Shown one piece after another: positions 7,629 through 15,552 of a stretch of DNA of 39,368 nucleotides. The notes beneath the pieces were generated by a model. It had not been told where the DNA came from and did no database searches. It worked only from the letters and a program-made list of their open reading frames with translations. The stretch is taken from assembly GCA_028871555.1 (NCBI GenBank), contig JAGWNA010000025.1, positions 1-39,368 on the forward strand, read 5' to 3'. The stretch is from Lysobacteraceae bacterium (GTDB lineage: Bacteria; Pseudomonadota; Gammaproteobacteria; Xanthomonadales; Rhodanobacteraceae). The stretch's first letter is position 1; each line of letters opens with the position of its first letter. The position numbers were made by a program, and so were the translations under genes.

Positions 7629-8210
7629 ATGAAACCTTCTACAACCCGATCCAAAGAAGCTACGCACGAACGCATCGTCGAAGCAGGCGCACGCGCCATC
7701 CGCCGCTGTGGTTATCACGGCATCGGCATAGCCGACATCATGAAACAGGCTGGCCTTACTCATGGTGGCTTCTACGCGCACTTCACCTCGCGCGAAGCCA
7801 TGCTGGCCGAGTTGGCGGATCGCGCGGGTGCAGATGCCATCGCCACCTTTTTGCGTCTCACGGCAGCAGTGCCTGCCGAGCACTCGCTGTTGGCACTGTT
7901 GCGCGCCTATCTGTCCAAAGCGCACGTGAAGAATCCGGAGGTCGGTTGCCCGATTGCCGGCCTGGGTACGGAGATGCCTCGTCAGACAGCCGCGGTACGT
8001 CGCGCAGCTACGCACCGCATCAAAGAAATGATCGACGTCGTTTCTCGCCAATCTGCGGACTGGGGCCAGCCTGGTGCGCACGAGCGCGCCTTGGCGACTG
8101 TCGCCACGATGGTTGGAGCGGTGGTGCTGGCACGCGCGGTCGACGAAGATCCGCTCTCCGAATCGGTGCTACAGGCGGCGCTAGAGCATCTCACCGCTGA
8201 AGCGCCCTGA
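7629..8210 (+). CDS. TetR/AcrR-family regulator
   Basis: This 193-residue TetR protein has its helix-turn-helix at about residues 14-55 (RRCGYHGIGIADIMKQAGL, THGGFYAHF). It is a paralogue of the TetR at 1423, as the two share G(V/I)G(V/I)AD(L/I)M, THGGFY and a GC-x-x-A-x-LG motif in the ligand domain. I chose ATG 7629 over a TTG at 7608. It lies inside the co-directional run, 47 bp after the flavin reductase and 44 bp before the next hydrolase. It may therefore be expressed with the genes it regulates, or drive a second unit (8255-11293). No obvious dyad was found in either short gap. Confidence 0.87.
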   Translation: MKPSTTRSKEATHERIVEAGARAIRRCGYHGIGIADIMKQAGLTHGGFYAHFTSREAMLAELADRAGADAIATFLRLTAAVPAEHSLLALLRAYLSKAHVKNPEVGCPIAGLGTEMPRQTAAVRRAATHRIKEMIDVVSRQSADWGQPGAHERALATVATMVGAVVLARAVDEDPLSESVLQAALEHLTAEAP

Positions 8211-8254
8211 ATCTGCGTCTGTATTTCGTTGCACCTCAACATGAGGCTCGACAT

Positions 8255-9139
8255 ATGAAAACCGAGGAATCAATGATGATCAGGCTCGCCTCCGATACCG
8301 AATCGGAAACGTCCTTTGCAAAGGCACCCAATAAGTTGATCAAGGTGGATGGAACCACCTTTGCTTACCGCGATCTGGGTCCGCGCGGCGGCATTCCGCT
8401 TGTCCTACTAAATCACTGGGGCGCCGTACTGGACAACTTCGATCCACGCATTGTGGATGGGCTGAGTCGCACGCATCGCGTCGTTGCCGTCGACTACCGG
8501 GGAATCGGTTCATCTGGCGGCACTGCGCCTGTGACGGTGGACGAGATGGCGCGGGACACCATCGCGCTTATCCGCGCGATGGGTTTTGATCAGGTCGACC
8601 TCCTCGGATTTTCACTCGGTGGCTTCGTGGCGCAGGACGTGGCGCTAAAGGCGCCGGGCTTGGTACACAAACTGATCCTTACCGGCACGGGTCCTGCGGG
8701 CGGTCAAGGAATCGATCGCGTCGGTGCGATGTCCTGGCCGCTGATGCTAAAGGGCCTGTTGACGCTGCGCGATCCGAAAACCTACCTCTTCTTCACGCCG
8801 ACGACCAATGGCCGACGAGCAGCACGTGCTTTCCTGAAAAGGCTGAAGGAGCGCCAGACCGCCCGCGACAAGGGGCCGACGCCCCGCGCGCTGCTTCGGC
8901 AACTTGAGGCGATCAAGGCTTGGGGCCAGCAGGCGGCACAGGATCTCAGCGGCCTGCGCATGCCGGTCCTGATCGCCAATGGCGATAACGACATCATGGT
9001 GCCCACCGTGCTGAGCCGCGACATGGCCCGCCGTATTCCCAATGCACAGCTCGTCATCTACCAGGACGCCGGGCATGGAGGCATTTTCCAGCATCACAGC
9101 GACTTCGTGCCCAAGGCACTGGAGTTTCTCGCGCACTGA
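8255..9139 (+). CDS. Alpha/beta hydrolase (paralogue of 5022-5867)
   Basis: This 294-residue alpha/beta hydrolase has Ser in LLGFSLGGF, Asp in NGDNDIMVP and His in DAGHGGIF. The order, spacing and flanking residues match the hydrolase at 5022, so the two arose by duplication. The N terminus (MKTEESMMIRL) offers ATG at 8255 or the ATGATG pair at 8273/8276 as starts; catalytic regions are unaffected. The mid-region insert differs from the paralogue (SWPLMLKGLLTLRDPKTYLFF followed by a basic AFLKRLKER helix), which suggests a different lid and substrate preference. Confidence 0.87.
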   Translation: MKTEESMMIRLASDTESETSFAKAPNKLIKVDGTTFAYRDLGPRGGIPLVLLNHWGAVLDNFDPRIVDGLSRTHRVVAVDYRGIGSSGGTAPVTVDEMARDTIALIRAMGFDQVDLLGFSLGGFVAQDVALKAPGLVHKLILTGTGPAGGQGIDRVGAMSWPLMLKGLLTLRDPKTYLFFTPTTNGRRAARAFLKRLKERQTARDKGPTPRALLRQLEAIKAWGQQAAQDLSGLRMPVLIANGDNDIMVPTVLSRDMARRIPNAQLVIYQDAGHGGIFQHHSDFVPKALEFLAH

Positions 9140-9251
9140 GTCGTTCGGGCCGTAGGTGATTTTGCTCGCGAGCCTCAACAGAACAGCGGTTCAGGACAGG
9201 TTTCGTCGAAGACGGCCGCACCAAAACCACCACCCACATTTGGAGAAAGAG

Positions 9252-10235
9252 ATGAAAGCAGTCCGATTTCATGAGACAGGCGGACCCGAAAAACTGGTTT
9301 ATGAGGACGTGCCTGATCCGGCACTCGCCGACGATGAAATTCTCATCCGCATCGAAGCTGCTGGAGTGAACTTTGCCGACGTCATGCGTCGGCGCGGGGA
9401 CGACTATCCAGAGCCGTCCCCAATGCCCTTCACGCTGGGTGCTGAAGTGGCCGGGACGGTCGCCGCCATCGGCAAGGCGGTGACTTCACTACCCGTAGGA
9501 ACTGCGGTGCTGGCCACGCCGGGAGCGGGGGGCTATGCCCAGTACGTCCGCGTGCCCGCTGCCATGGTGATACCGCTGCCGCCTGGGCTCGACCCGGTAC
9601 GTGCTTCGGCGTTGGTCGCCCATGGCCTGACTGCAGCCTTGGTCTTGCGCCAGGCGGCTCGACTGATACCGGGAGAAACCGTGTTGGTGGAGGCTGCCGC
9701 GGGCGGAGTGGGCTCGCTCGCAGTGCAACTGGCCAAGCTGTATGGCGCCGGCAAGGTCATCGCGGCCGCCAGTACCCCCGTGAAGCGGGCGCTGGCCGAG
9801 AGCCTGGGGGCGGATGCGTCGGTGGATTACACCGCTCCCGACTGGGCCGAGCTGGTGCGTGCACTGACCGGCGGCAAAGGCGTCGATGTCATTCTGGAGA
9901 CGGCCGGTGGCGACAACGTCGCCGAAGCTTTCAAGGCATTGGCGCCGTTCGGGCGCTTGATCTTCATTGGCCAGTCCAGTGGCAAGACCAGCCTGATCGA
10001 TCCCTGGAAGTTGACCGCCCCCAACCACACCGTCACCGGCTTCTACGTGGGCGCCTATCTGTCCATGCCTGAGCTGATCCAGTCCACGCTCACCGAACTG
10101 ATCGGGCTGGTCTTGTCCGGCAAAGTGACCCTGCAGGCAGAAACAGTGTTGCCGCTCTCGCAGGCCACCGAAGCACATCGCCTGCTGGAAGGGCGCCATA
10201 CCACCGGCAAGGTGATCCTCCAGCCCTGGGCGTGA
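9252..10235 (+). CDS. Quinone oxidoreductase-like medium-chain reductase (MDR)
   Basis: This 327-residue zinc-free MDR is of the NADPH:quinone reductase type. It shows the N-terminal GroES-like domain (MKAVRFHETGGPEKLVYEDV, GVNFADVMRRRGDYP-like segment), GAEVAGTV, and the nucleotide-binding motif EAAAGGVGSLAVQLAKL. No structural-zinc cysteine cluster is present. The ATG at 9252 has GGAGAAAG just upstream. It should reduce quinones or enones with NADPH, matching the OYE chemistry of the neighbours. The gap of 112 bp before it is the largest within the run and could hold a minor promoter. Confidence 0.88.
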   Translation: MKAVRFHETGGPEKLVYEDVPDPALADDEILIRIEAAGVNFADVMRRRGDDYPEPSPMPFTLGAEVAGTVAAIGKAVTSLPVGTAVLATPGAGGYAQYVRVPAAMVIPLPPGLDPVRASALVAHGLTAALVLRQAARLIPGETVLVEAAAGGVGSLAVQLAKLYGAGKVIAAASTPVKRALAESLGADASVDYTAPDWAELVRALTGGKGVDVILETAGGDNVAEAFKALAPFGRLIFIGQSSGKTSLIDPWKLTAPNHTVTGFYVGAYLSMPELIQSTLTELIGLVLSGKVTLQAETVLPLSQATEAHRLLEGRHTTGKVILQPWA

Positions 10236-10291
10236 GATGGAAGCTGTCCGGCCCTTATGCAATGCAACGACAACATTGGAGTCAGCGCGAC

Positions 10292-11293
10292 ATGAAAGCA
10301 CTTACATTCAAACGCTACGGAAAATCGCCAGAAATCGGTTTCAACGAGGTTTCCCGGCCCACATTGAAGCCTGACGAAATGCTGGTTGAGGTTCACGCAG
10401 TGGGATTGAACCCGATCGACAACATGATTACGACGGGCATGTTCAAACTCGTCCTGAAGTTCCAACTTCCTGCCACGATGGGAAGCGATTTGGCTGGTGT
10501 GGTGAAAGAGGTTGGCAGCCGCGTGACAAGGTTCAAGCCAGGCGACGCCATCTTTGCCAGTCTCTTCGATCTCGGCACCGGCGCACTCGCCGAATTCGCA
10601 GTCGTGCCGGAGAGGCTGGCGGCGCCGAAACCGACCAATCTGGATTTTGTGCAGGCAGCCTCGATTCCCATGGTTGGCCTCACCTCGTGGCAGGCACTGA
10701 AGGAGCGCGCCAACCTACGGGCTGGTCAGAAAGTGTTTGTCCCAGCTGGTTCGGGTGGCATCGGCACCTTCGCGATCCAACTGGCCCAGCACCTTGGCGC
10801 CAAGGTAGGGACGACTACCAGCACGGGCAATGTGCAACTGGTGCGTAGTCTAGGGGCTGACGAGGTGGTCGACTACAAGAAGCAGGAGTTTGAGAAAGTG
10901 CTGCACGGATACGACGTAGTGCTCGGCACCGTTCGAGGCGAAGCGATCGAGAAGTCCATCGGCATCCTCAAGCCGGGCAGCAAGATCATTTCCCTCGTCG
11001 GCCCGCTTGACGCAGAATTCGCCAGCGCTCGCCGATTGAACTTCGTGCTGAAGTTTGTCCTCGGCTTGATGAGTCGCAAGATCATGCGGCTTGCGCGTAA
11101 GCGGGGCGTTTCATACTCGTCCCTATTCGTGCGTCCCGATGGCGGTCAGTTGTCTGAAATTGGTGAGCTGCTCAAGTCAGAAAGTGTTCGCCCCGTGATC
11201 GACAAGGTGTTTCCATTCGGGCAAGCCAAAGAGGCACTTGAATATCTGGCTCAAGGGCGTGCGAAGGGGAAGGTCGTTGTTCAGATCAAGTGA
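10292..11293 (+). CDS. NADP-dependent medium-chain oxidoreductase
   Basis: This 333-residue MDR protein is a second quinone/enone reductase-like enzyme: N-terminal MKALTFKRYGKSPEIGF, GLNPIDNMITTG, GSDLAGVV, the cofactor motif PAGSGGIGTFAIQLAQHLGA, and C-terminal AKGKVVVQI. Spacing is 56 bp after the previous MDR gene. ATG 10292 is preserved by family length and preceded by GGAG; an in-frame GTG at 10232 would overlap the upstream gene. It differs clearly from the protein at 9252, so this is not a recent tandem copy. It is the last gene of the co-directional run. Confidence 0.87.
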   Translation: MKALTFKRYGKSPEIGFNEVSRPTLKPDEMLVEVHAVGLNPIDNMITTGMFKLVLKFQLPATMGSDLAGVVKEVGSRVTRFKPGDAIFASLFDLGTGALAEFAVVPERLAAPKPTNLDFVQAASIPMVGLTSWQALKERANLRAGQKVFVPAGSGGIGTFAIQLAQHLGAKVGTTTSTGNVQLVRSLGADEVVDYKKQEFEKVLHGYDVVLGTVRGEAIEKSIGILKPGSKIISLVGPLDAEFASARRLNFVLKFVLGLMSRKIMRLARKRGVSYSSLFVRPDGGQLSEIGELLKSESVRPVIDKVFPFGQAKEALEYLAQGRAKGKVVVQIK

Positions 11294-11675
11294 CGAGAGG
11301 TGCTGGAAAAACTGGTTGCCCTCCGAACAGCTGAGGCAAGTCCAGCAGTGCCGACAACAGCCATGCCGCAACGCCGCCCAGAGCAAACGGCACAAGGGCA
11401 CACCCAGCATGCGCCAGCTCATTCGATCAACACATGACATCACAAGCCCGCTCCTTTGGTTCGACATCGCGCATGCTTCCACTTGTCGCTCTCAACACGT
11501 GAGACGATCGCCGAAGGCGGCCCTTCCCTACTCATGAATAACACCGACTAACTGCCCTACCCTGACGTCTGCTTTCGGCGAACATCGGATTCCCCGGCAG
11601 GCACCCCCAAGATGAAGTGCTGCCGTTCAACGGGTGCTGGCGCCTGGTGCTGGAAAATTGTCCGCGTCAGGACTG
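11294..11675. other. Intergenic region with a possible membrane-protein fragment
   Basis: This stretch of 382 bp has no convincing gene. On the minus strand, 11286-11426 reads as a stop-to-stop peptide with a hydrophobic helix (VPFALGGVAAWLLSALL), without a start codon or recognisable family. It may be the decayed end of a membrane protein, or chance in GC-rich DNA. It separates the plus-strand reductase run from minus-strand genes, so both 3' ends must terminate here, but I saw no hairpin followed by a T tract. Confidence 0.3.
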
Positions 11676-12152
11676 TCAACGCGTAGCATCCAAATCAAGG
11701 ATCACACCCATTCGCCAATGTCCGTGACCTAGTGTCCATAACTGGAAAAATCTCTCGCCTTTTTCGGAGCAAGAGTCGCTATCGTTCGCACAAAAGCGCT
11801 GCACTCCACTGACCAGCGCGCTGTCGTCGCCCAACGCGCGCACCACCAGACTGCCTGGCACCACCTCCCGATGCAGGCGCCCGCACACGTGATCGCGCGC
11901 GTCGATCACCGGGTCGATATGCCGGCCATCGGGCGTCGTGACGGTAGTTCCGGCGAATAAGCTAGCGCGCAGTGCGTGCAGGTTGCAGGTGTCGTAGGCG
12001 CGAGTCAATGCGGCTTCGCGCGCGGTGAGGGTCTGGTATAGCCATGCGTCGTCGTGATGGCCCTGTGATACGGATGAGGCAAGTACGGTGGAGAAGACCA
12101 GGTTGATAGCCATGACGGTGGCGGAGCAATACAGAACAGTGCGGTTTTCCAT
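11676..12152 (-). CDS. Exported NTF2-like (DUF4440-type) protein
   Basis: This 158-residue protein starts MENRTVLYCSATVMAINLVFSTVLA, a probable signal peptide or N-terminal membrane anchor. The mature part resembles the NTF2/SnoaL-like fold: a long first helix (TAREAALTRAYDTCNLHALRASLF), then FAGTTVTTPDGRHIDPV, and a final HWRMGVILDLDA strand. The ATG at 12152 has AGGAG at a good distance. It lies on the same strand as the M56 protease gene, 147 bp downstream. Fold assignment is by pattern; no enzymatic role can be stated. Confidence 0.65.
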   Translation of the reverse strand: MENRTVLYCSATVMAINLVFSTVLASSVSQGHHDDAWLYQTLTAREAALTRAYDTCNLHALRASLFAGTTVTTPDGRHIDPVIDARDHVCGRLHREVVPGSLVVRALGDDSALVSGVQRFCANDSDSCSEKGERFFQLWTLGHGHWRMGVILDLDATR

Positions 12153-12299
12153 GGCGTAGCTCCTGCTGTGTGGGGAGATGCCGGGCAAAACGTCACCCAG
12201 GCGGCCGTCGCATGACGGCCACGTATCGGGAAAAGCGGGTGTTGAAGGTCGGGGCCGGGTGTGGTGAGCACCCGGCTTGCGACCGGCGAAAAAGATGGA

Positions 12300-13865
12300 T
12301 CAGCGGTGGCGGAACGCCCTCGCCAGCGTGCCGTCGGGGTCGACCACGAGACTGATGGTCTCCGTGCCGTGGGCGTGGTTCACCGAGTACACGTCGTCGC
12401 CGTATTGGTTGACGCCGGTGAAGGTGTACGACTGCACCGGGCCGAGTTCGGCGAGGTACTGCTCGCGTGAGGCGCGCTGTTTCTGGCGGACCGCCGCCAG
12501 ATCCTTGCTCATGCCGGCGCCGTCCGCAGGATCGCGTAGCAGGAGTTTCAGCGCCTTCAGGCTACCGGGGTAAGGCTTCTTGTCATGGATGCGCTCGGCC
12601 AGCGCTGCGTCGATCCGCCCAGCTTCGGCAGCATCGATGCGCTGCGTATCCAGCACGGTGTGGCCGTGCATTTGGAGCACCATGCGCTGGGCGTGGCTGC
12701 CGGCATCCATGACGAAGTGCGCGACCGCGGGCTGTCCCTGGACTGTGAAGCGATCGGCACCCAGCGGCACCGCATAAAACGGCTTGGGTGCCGCCATCTG
12801 CGCACTGATGGCGATAATGAGGCCGTTGCCGGAGCGGCTGACCGCGACCTTCGAGATCGCACTGACTTGGTAGAAGCCCACGTAACGGTCCAGCACAGCG
12901 GGCGGCAGCGTGACCGCATCCTTCACTTCCTCCGGTGCCGCGCCACTCGGCGGCGTGACCTGGGCCGCGAACACGGTCATGCCCAGCGATGCACACACCA
13001 GCACCAGCGCGGACACACCAGCCCACTTGTTCCGTTTCGTCAGCATGAGCTTGATCCTCTGTTCTAGGAAGGAACCGGATTCGGACATCGCCGGCACCAG
13101 GCCGATCCGGGAGGCCTGGCCCTGCCCCACGTGTAGCAGCGTCTCGCAGTACGCCACGAGGTCGCGGCCGCCGCGGAGCACACGGGCATCGCAGTCCACT
13201 TCAATGGCCCGGCGCAGCCGGTGGAACTGCCACCACAGCAGCGGGTTCCATGGCATCAACACGAGCAGCATCACCGCCAGCGCGATCAGGAGCGGGTCGC
13301 CGGCATCGAGGTGCAAGCGCTCATGCGCCAATACGTCGCGCTGCTGCGGCTCCGGCGCCTGCGGCACCCATGCCGGCACCACGATCCTCGGCCGCAGCAG
13401 GCCAGCGATGGCGGGACCTGCATCTGGCGCCACCAGCACGTGTTCCCCGCACATCGTGGCCTCGCTCCAGCCGCGTTTGCGCCGGTGTAACAGCACCGCA
13501 CTGGCAGCCAGCGCGCACAGCATCAACAAGGACAGAACGAGCCAGCCGGTACGGAGCCACATCGCCACGGAGTCAGGTGCGCCGTAGGGCTGCGTGCCGT
13601 CCAGCGGCATCAGCATCGCCGGCAACGCAATGGAAGTGGCGTCGCGCAGGACGATCGGCGGCGGCATGGCGCCCGACTGCAGCATGCCAGGTAGGCGCAG
13701 CGTCACCGAGGAGATCAGCGCCGGCAGCGCCAGCGAGCCGAGCATCGCAATTAGCCAGACCCAGCGCGTGGTCTTGCGGCGCACCCGCGCCGCGCGTTCG
13801 GCAGTGAACGCGGCCGCGCTCAGTGCCAGAGCCACAAGCGTGGCGTAGATCATCCAGGCAATCAT
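12300..13865 (-). CDS. BlaR1-like M56 family metallopeptidase with a non-penicillin-binding C-terminal domain
   Basis: This 521-residue membrane protein has N-terminal transmembrane helices (MIAWMIYATLVALALSAAAF and others), a zinc-protease motif HERLH (residues about 181-185) after VLA, then a helix ending PWNPLLWWQFHRLRRAIE and EVDCDARVL, typical of M56 proteases. In BlaR1/MecR1 the protease cleaves the cognate BlaI repressor after the C-terminal sensor is acylated. Here the C-terminal region (from about residue 310) is not a penicillin-binding domain. It has LPPAVLDRYVGFYQV, resembling the beta-lactamase-associated DUF3471 type, then a poorly recognised tail. Its start codon overlaps the stop of the BlaI gene (ATGA), so the two are translationally coupled. 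Confidence 0.82.
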   Translation of the reverse strand: MIAWMIYATLVALALSAAAFTAERAARVRRKTTRWVWLIAMLGSLALPALISSVTLRLPGMLQSGAMPPPIVLRDATSIALPAMLMPLDGTQPYGAPDSVAMWLRTGWLVLSLLMLCALAASAVLLHRRKRGWSEATMCGEHVLVAPDAGPAIAGLLRPRIVVPAWVPQAPEPQQRDVLAHERLHLDAGDPLLIALAVMLLVLMPWNPLLWWQFHRLRRAIEVDCDARVLRGGRDLVAYCETLLHVGQGQASRIGLVPAMSESGSFLEQRIKLMLTKRNKWAGVSALVLVCASLGMTVFAAQVTPPSGAAPEEVKDAVTLPPAVLDRYVGFYQVSAISKVAVSRSGNGLIIAISAQMAAPKPFYAVPLGADRFTVQGQPAVAHFVMDAGSHAQRMVLQMHGHTVLDTQRIDAAEAGRIDAALAERIHDKKPYPGSLKALKLLLRDPADGAGMSKDLAAVRQKQRASREQYLAELGPVQSYTFTGVNQYGDDVYSVNHAHGTETISLVVDPDGTLARAFRHR

Positions 13866-14239
13866 TCCGACTTCTCCTTGTTCGCGTGGTCGGCCAGTAG
13901 CTGGCGCATGCGTGCGAGCTGGTCGGCGCTGAGCTTCTGCTCAGAGACCAGGTGGGAGAACAACAGCTCGGTGGAGCCCTTGAACAGCTTGTCGGTGAGA
14001 TGCTGCACGGCGTTCTTTCGCGCCGCCTGCTGTTTGACGGTGGCGAAGAAGCGATGTCCGCGGCCGGCTTCCTCGTGGTTGACGTAGCCCTTGGCCTCCA
14101 ACGTGCGCAGCACGGTCAGAACGGTGGTGTAGGCCAGCGGGTCGGCCAAGTGTTCGCGCACCTCGGCCACTGTCGATGCGCCGCGATCCCACAGCGCCTG
14201 CATTACATCGGCCTCGCGGTCGGTGAGAGAGATCTTCAT
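13862..14239 (-). CDS. BlaI/MecI/CopY-family transcriptional repressor
   Basis: This 125-residue winged-helix repressor has MKISLTDREADVMQALWDRG, the recognition region YTTVLTVLRTLEAKGYV, and a C-terminal dimerisation helix (LFSHLVSEQKLSADQLARM). ATG 14239 is preferred over an in-frame GTG at 14248. The gene is the first of a two-gene unit with the M56 protease; upstream lie TACTA/TAGTA-type dyads that fit BlaI autoregulation. No beta-lactamase gene is adjacent, so the regulated target is either the pair itself, the exported NTF2-like protein downstream, or a gene elsewhere. Confidence 0.88.
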   Translation of the reverse strand: MKISLTDREADVMQALWDRGASTVAEVREHLADPLAYTTVLTVLRTLEAKGYVNHEEAGRGHRFFATVKQQAARKNAVQHLTDKLFKGSTELLFSHLVSEQKLSADQLARMRQLLADHANKEKSE

Positions 14240-14257
14240 CACGTCCACCCGCCCTCA

Positions 14258-14317
14258 TCTACTATGGTTATAGTAGATACTAGACCAACCGCCAACGTTG
14301 TCAACTATATTTGTAGT
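14258..14317 (-). promoter_or_regulatory. Two BlaI-type operators upstream of the repressor gene
   Basis: Site 1 (14258-14277) is a perfect dyad, TCTACTAT-ggtt-ATAGTAGA. Site 2 (14304-14317) is a shorter match, ACTA-tatttg-TAGT, and both carry TAGTAGATA at their right side. The AT-rich stretch contrasts with the GC-rich surroundings. The positions 19 and 65 bp upstream of the ATG are right for autorepression of blaI-M56. BlaI/CopY-family operators are typically TACxA/TxGTA dyads, so assignment is by context plus symmetry. Confidence 0.72.
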
Positions 14318-14432
14318 AGATATGCTCCATTCGCGCAAAACGACTAGCTGTGTAAAGCACATCGTCCTCACGTGGCGCCGAACGGGCCAGAGCGGCGCTG
14401 ATCGTGTGTTCCCCCGTCATCGCTTCCATACG

Positions 14433-14502
14433 GGAACCTCGAATAACCCGTCATTCCAGCTTTCGCTGGGATGACGAACAAGTGTGGTTTTTTCGAGGTT
14501 CC
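14433..14502. repeat. Nested palindrome, REP-like hairpin element
   Basis: Outer arms GGAACCTCGAA (14433-14443) and TTCGAGGTTCC (14492-14502) are exact. Inside lies CGTCATTCCAGC-tttc-GCTGGGATGACG (14449-14476) with one G-T mismatch. The inner sequence is the common GTCATTCCAGC...GCTGGGATGAC type seen as dispersed intergenic repeats in many proteobacteria. It lies just past the 3' end of the SRPBCC gene (14526, minus), where it could act as a transcription-terminating or mRNA-stabilising hairpin. Only one copy was seen in this window. Confidence 0.75.
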
Positions 14503-14525
14503 ATACGCCGGTGGCCGCGGTGCGG

Positions 14526-15023
14526 TCACGATCTGCCTGCGAGCAATTCGTCCAGCTGCGCGAACTGTTCGGGCAGGCCTTCGGCCGAACCGGCGAGGGC
14601 TTCTTCGAGGGCCGCATTCGTCGGGTAGATTTCGTGCAGGGTGACCAGCGTCCTGCCGGCATCTTCCTCGAACGTCACCGTGGTCACGGCGCCCTGATCG
14701 CTTTCTTCGTTCGTCCACACGATGCGCTTGTTCGGCGTCACTTCCCTGTACGTGCCGAAGAACGCCATCGGCTGATCGGACATCGGATGGCGGAACACGA
14801 GGCGATACGCGCCCCCGGTGCGCACATCCATGTCACACGAGAGCAGCGTCAGGCCCACCGACTTCGGAACCCACCAACGCTGGAACAATTCGGGTCTGCT
14901 CCACGCCTCGAAGACGATGTGCGCGGGGGCATCGAACGTTCGCGTCACGACGAGTTCGCGGTCGGACTTGCGCTCCACGACAGTACGGTTCTTGGTGGCG
15001 GAACTACTTTCTGCTTCTGGCAT
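14526..15023 (-). CDS. SRPBCC/AHSA1-domain protein
   Basis: This 165-residue START-like fold protein shows VTRTFDAPAHIVFEAWSRPELFQRWW near the N terminus, GGAYRLVFRHP, FFGTYREVTPNKRIVWT, TTVTFEED and LVTLHEIYP, the standard strand order of the AHSA1/CalC-like family. Such proteins bind hydrophobic ligands and often sit beside an ArsR regulator. The start overlaps the end of the ArsR gene by 20 bp, a common arrangement for this pair. Cellular function is unknown; the ligand may be the signal controlling the regulator or a toxic compound to be sequestered. Confidence 0.85.
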   Translation of the reverse strand: MPEAESSSATKNRTVVERKSDRELVVTRTFDAPAHIVFEAWSRPELFQRWWVPKSVGLTLLSCDMDVRTGGAYRLVFRHPMSDQPMAFFGTYREVTPNKRIVWTNEESDQGAVTTVTFEEDAGRTLVTLHEIYPTNAALEEALAGSAEGLPEQFAQLDELLAGRS

Positions 15024-15372
15024 TTCCCTTCTCCTTGCGGTTCAAGTTCTCGACAATCTCGTCCAGCGCGTCGAAACGCGCGCTCCAGAGTTGGCGATGC
15101 TGTTCGATCCAGGCGGCCGCTTCTTCCAGCTGGCGCGGTCCGAGCTTGCAGGTTCGTACGCGGCCGATCTTCTCCGTGGTCACGAGCCCCGCCTGTTCCA
15201 GAACGCTGACGTGCTTCTTCATGCCCGTCAGGGTCATGTCGAACCTTTGGGCAAGGTCGGTAATCGAGGCGTCCGAACCCCCGAGCTGCTCCAGCACGCC
15301 GCGTCGGGTGACATCGGAGAGCGCGGCGAACGTTGTGTCGAGGCGGGTTTGATAGTGAACCATATGGTTCAC
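15004..15372 (-). CDS. ArsR-family winged-helix repressor
   Basis: This 122-residue regulator has an N-terminal helix-turn-helix (FAALSDVTRRGVLEQLGG, ITDLAQRFDMTLTGMKKHVSVLEQAGLVTTEK) and a short C-terminal helical region (HRQLWSARFDALDEIVENL). It lacks the ELCVCDL metal site of true arsenic/metal ArsR members, so it belongs to the non-metal group paired with AHSA1 proteins. The start is GTG 15372 or ATG 15363; both lie in a 20-bp perfect palindrome. There is little or no ribosome site, which suggests a leaderless or very short-leader transcript. Confidence 0.87.
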   Translation of the reverse strand: MNHMVHYQTRLDTTFAALSDVTRRGVLEQLGGSDASITDLAQRFDMTLTGMKKHVSVLEQAGLVTTEKIGRVRTCKLGPRQLEEAAAWIEQHRQLWSARFDALDEIVENLNRKEKGNARSRK

Positions 15373-15373
15373 T
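15354..15373. promoter_or_regulatory. 20-bp perfect palindrome at the ArsR start codon
   Basis: AGTGAACCATATGGTTCACT is fully self-complementary and contains both possible start codons of the ArsR gene. Position and symmetry fit an autoregulatory operator at the transcription start, blocking polymerase when bound. Confidence 0.75.
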
Positions 15374-15552
15374 GTAAAGCACGCATGGGTGATTTACAAG
15401 CGGCTGACCCCACGGGCGCAAAGACCGCAAGCTGCGCGACTGGCCGACATCCACGAACCTCCGGACACAACACGCAGCGCGAGAAATCAGCTCGAAGGCT
15501 TCATGTGCCGTAGAACTGGACCCCTTTGTGGCTCATTTCTGGAAGCGACGGC

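Noticed and set aside
15500..15540. Insertion-sequence end suggested by AGAACTGGACCCCTTTGTGG
   Set aside because: It resembles IS ends only vaguely; no partner repeat or transposase fragment was found.
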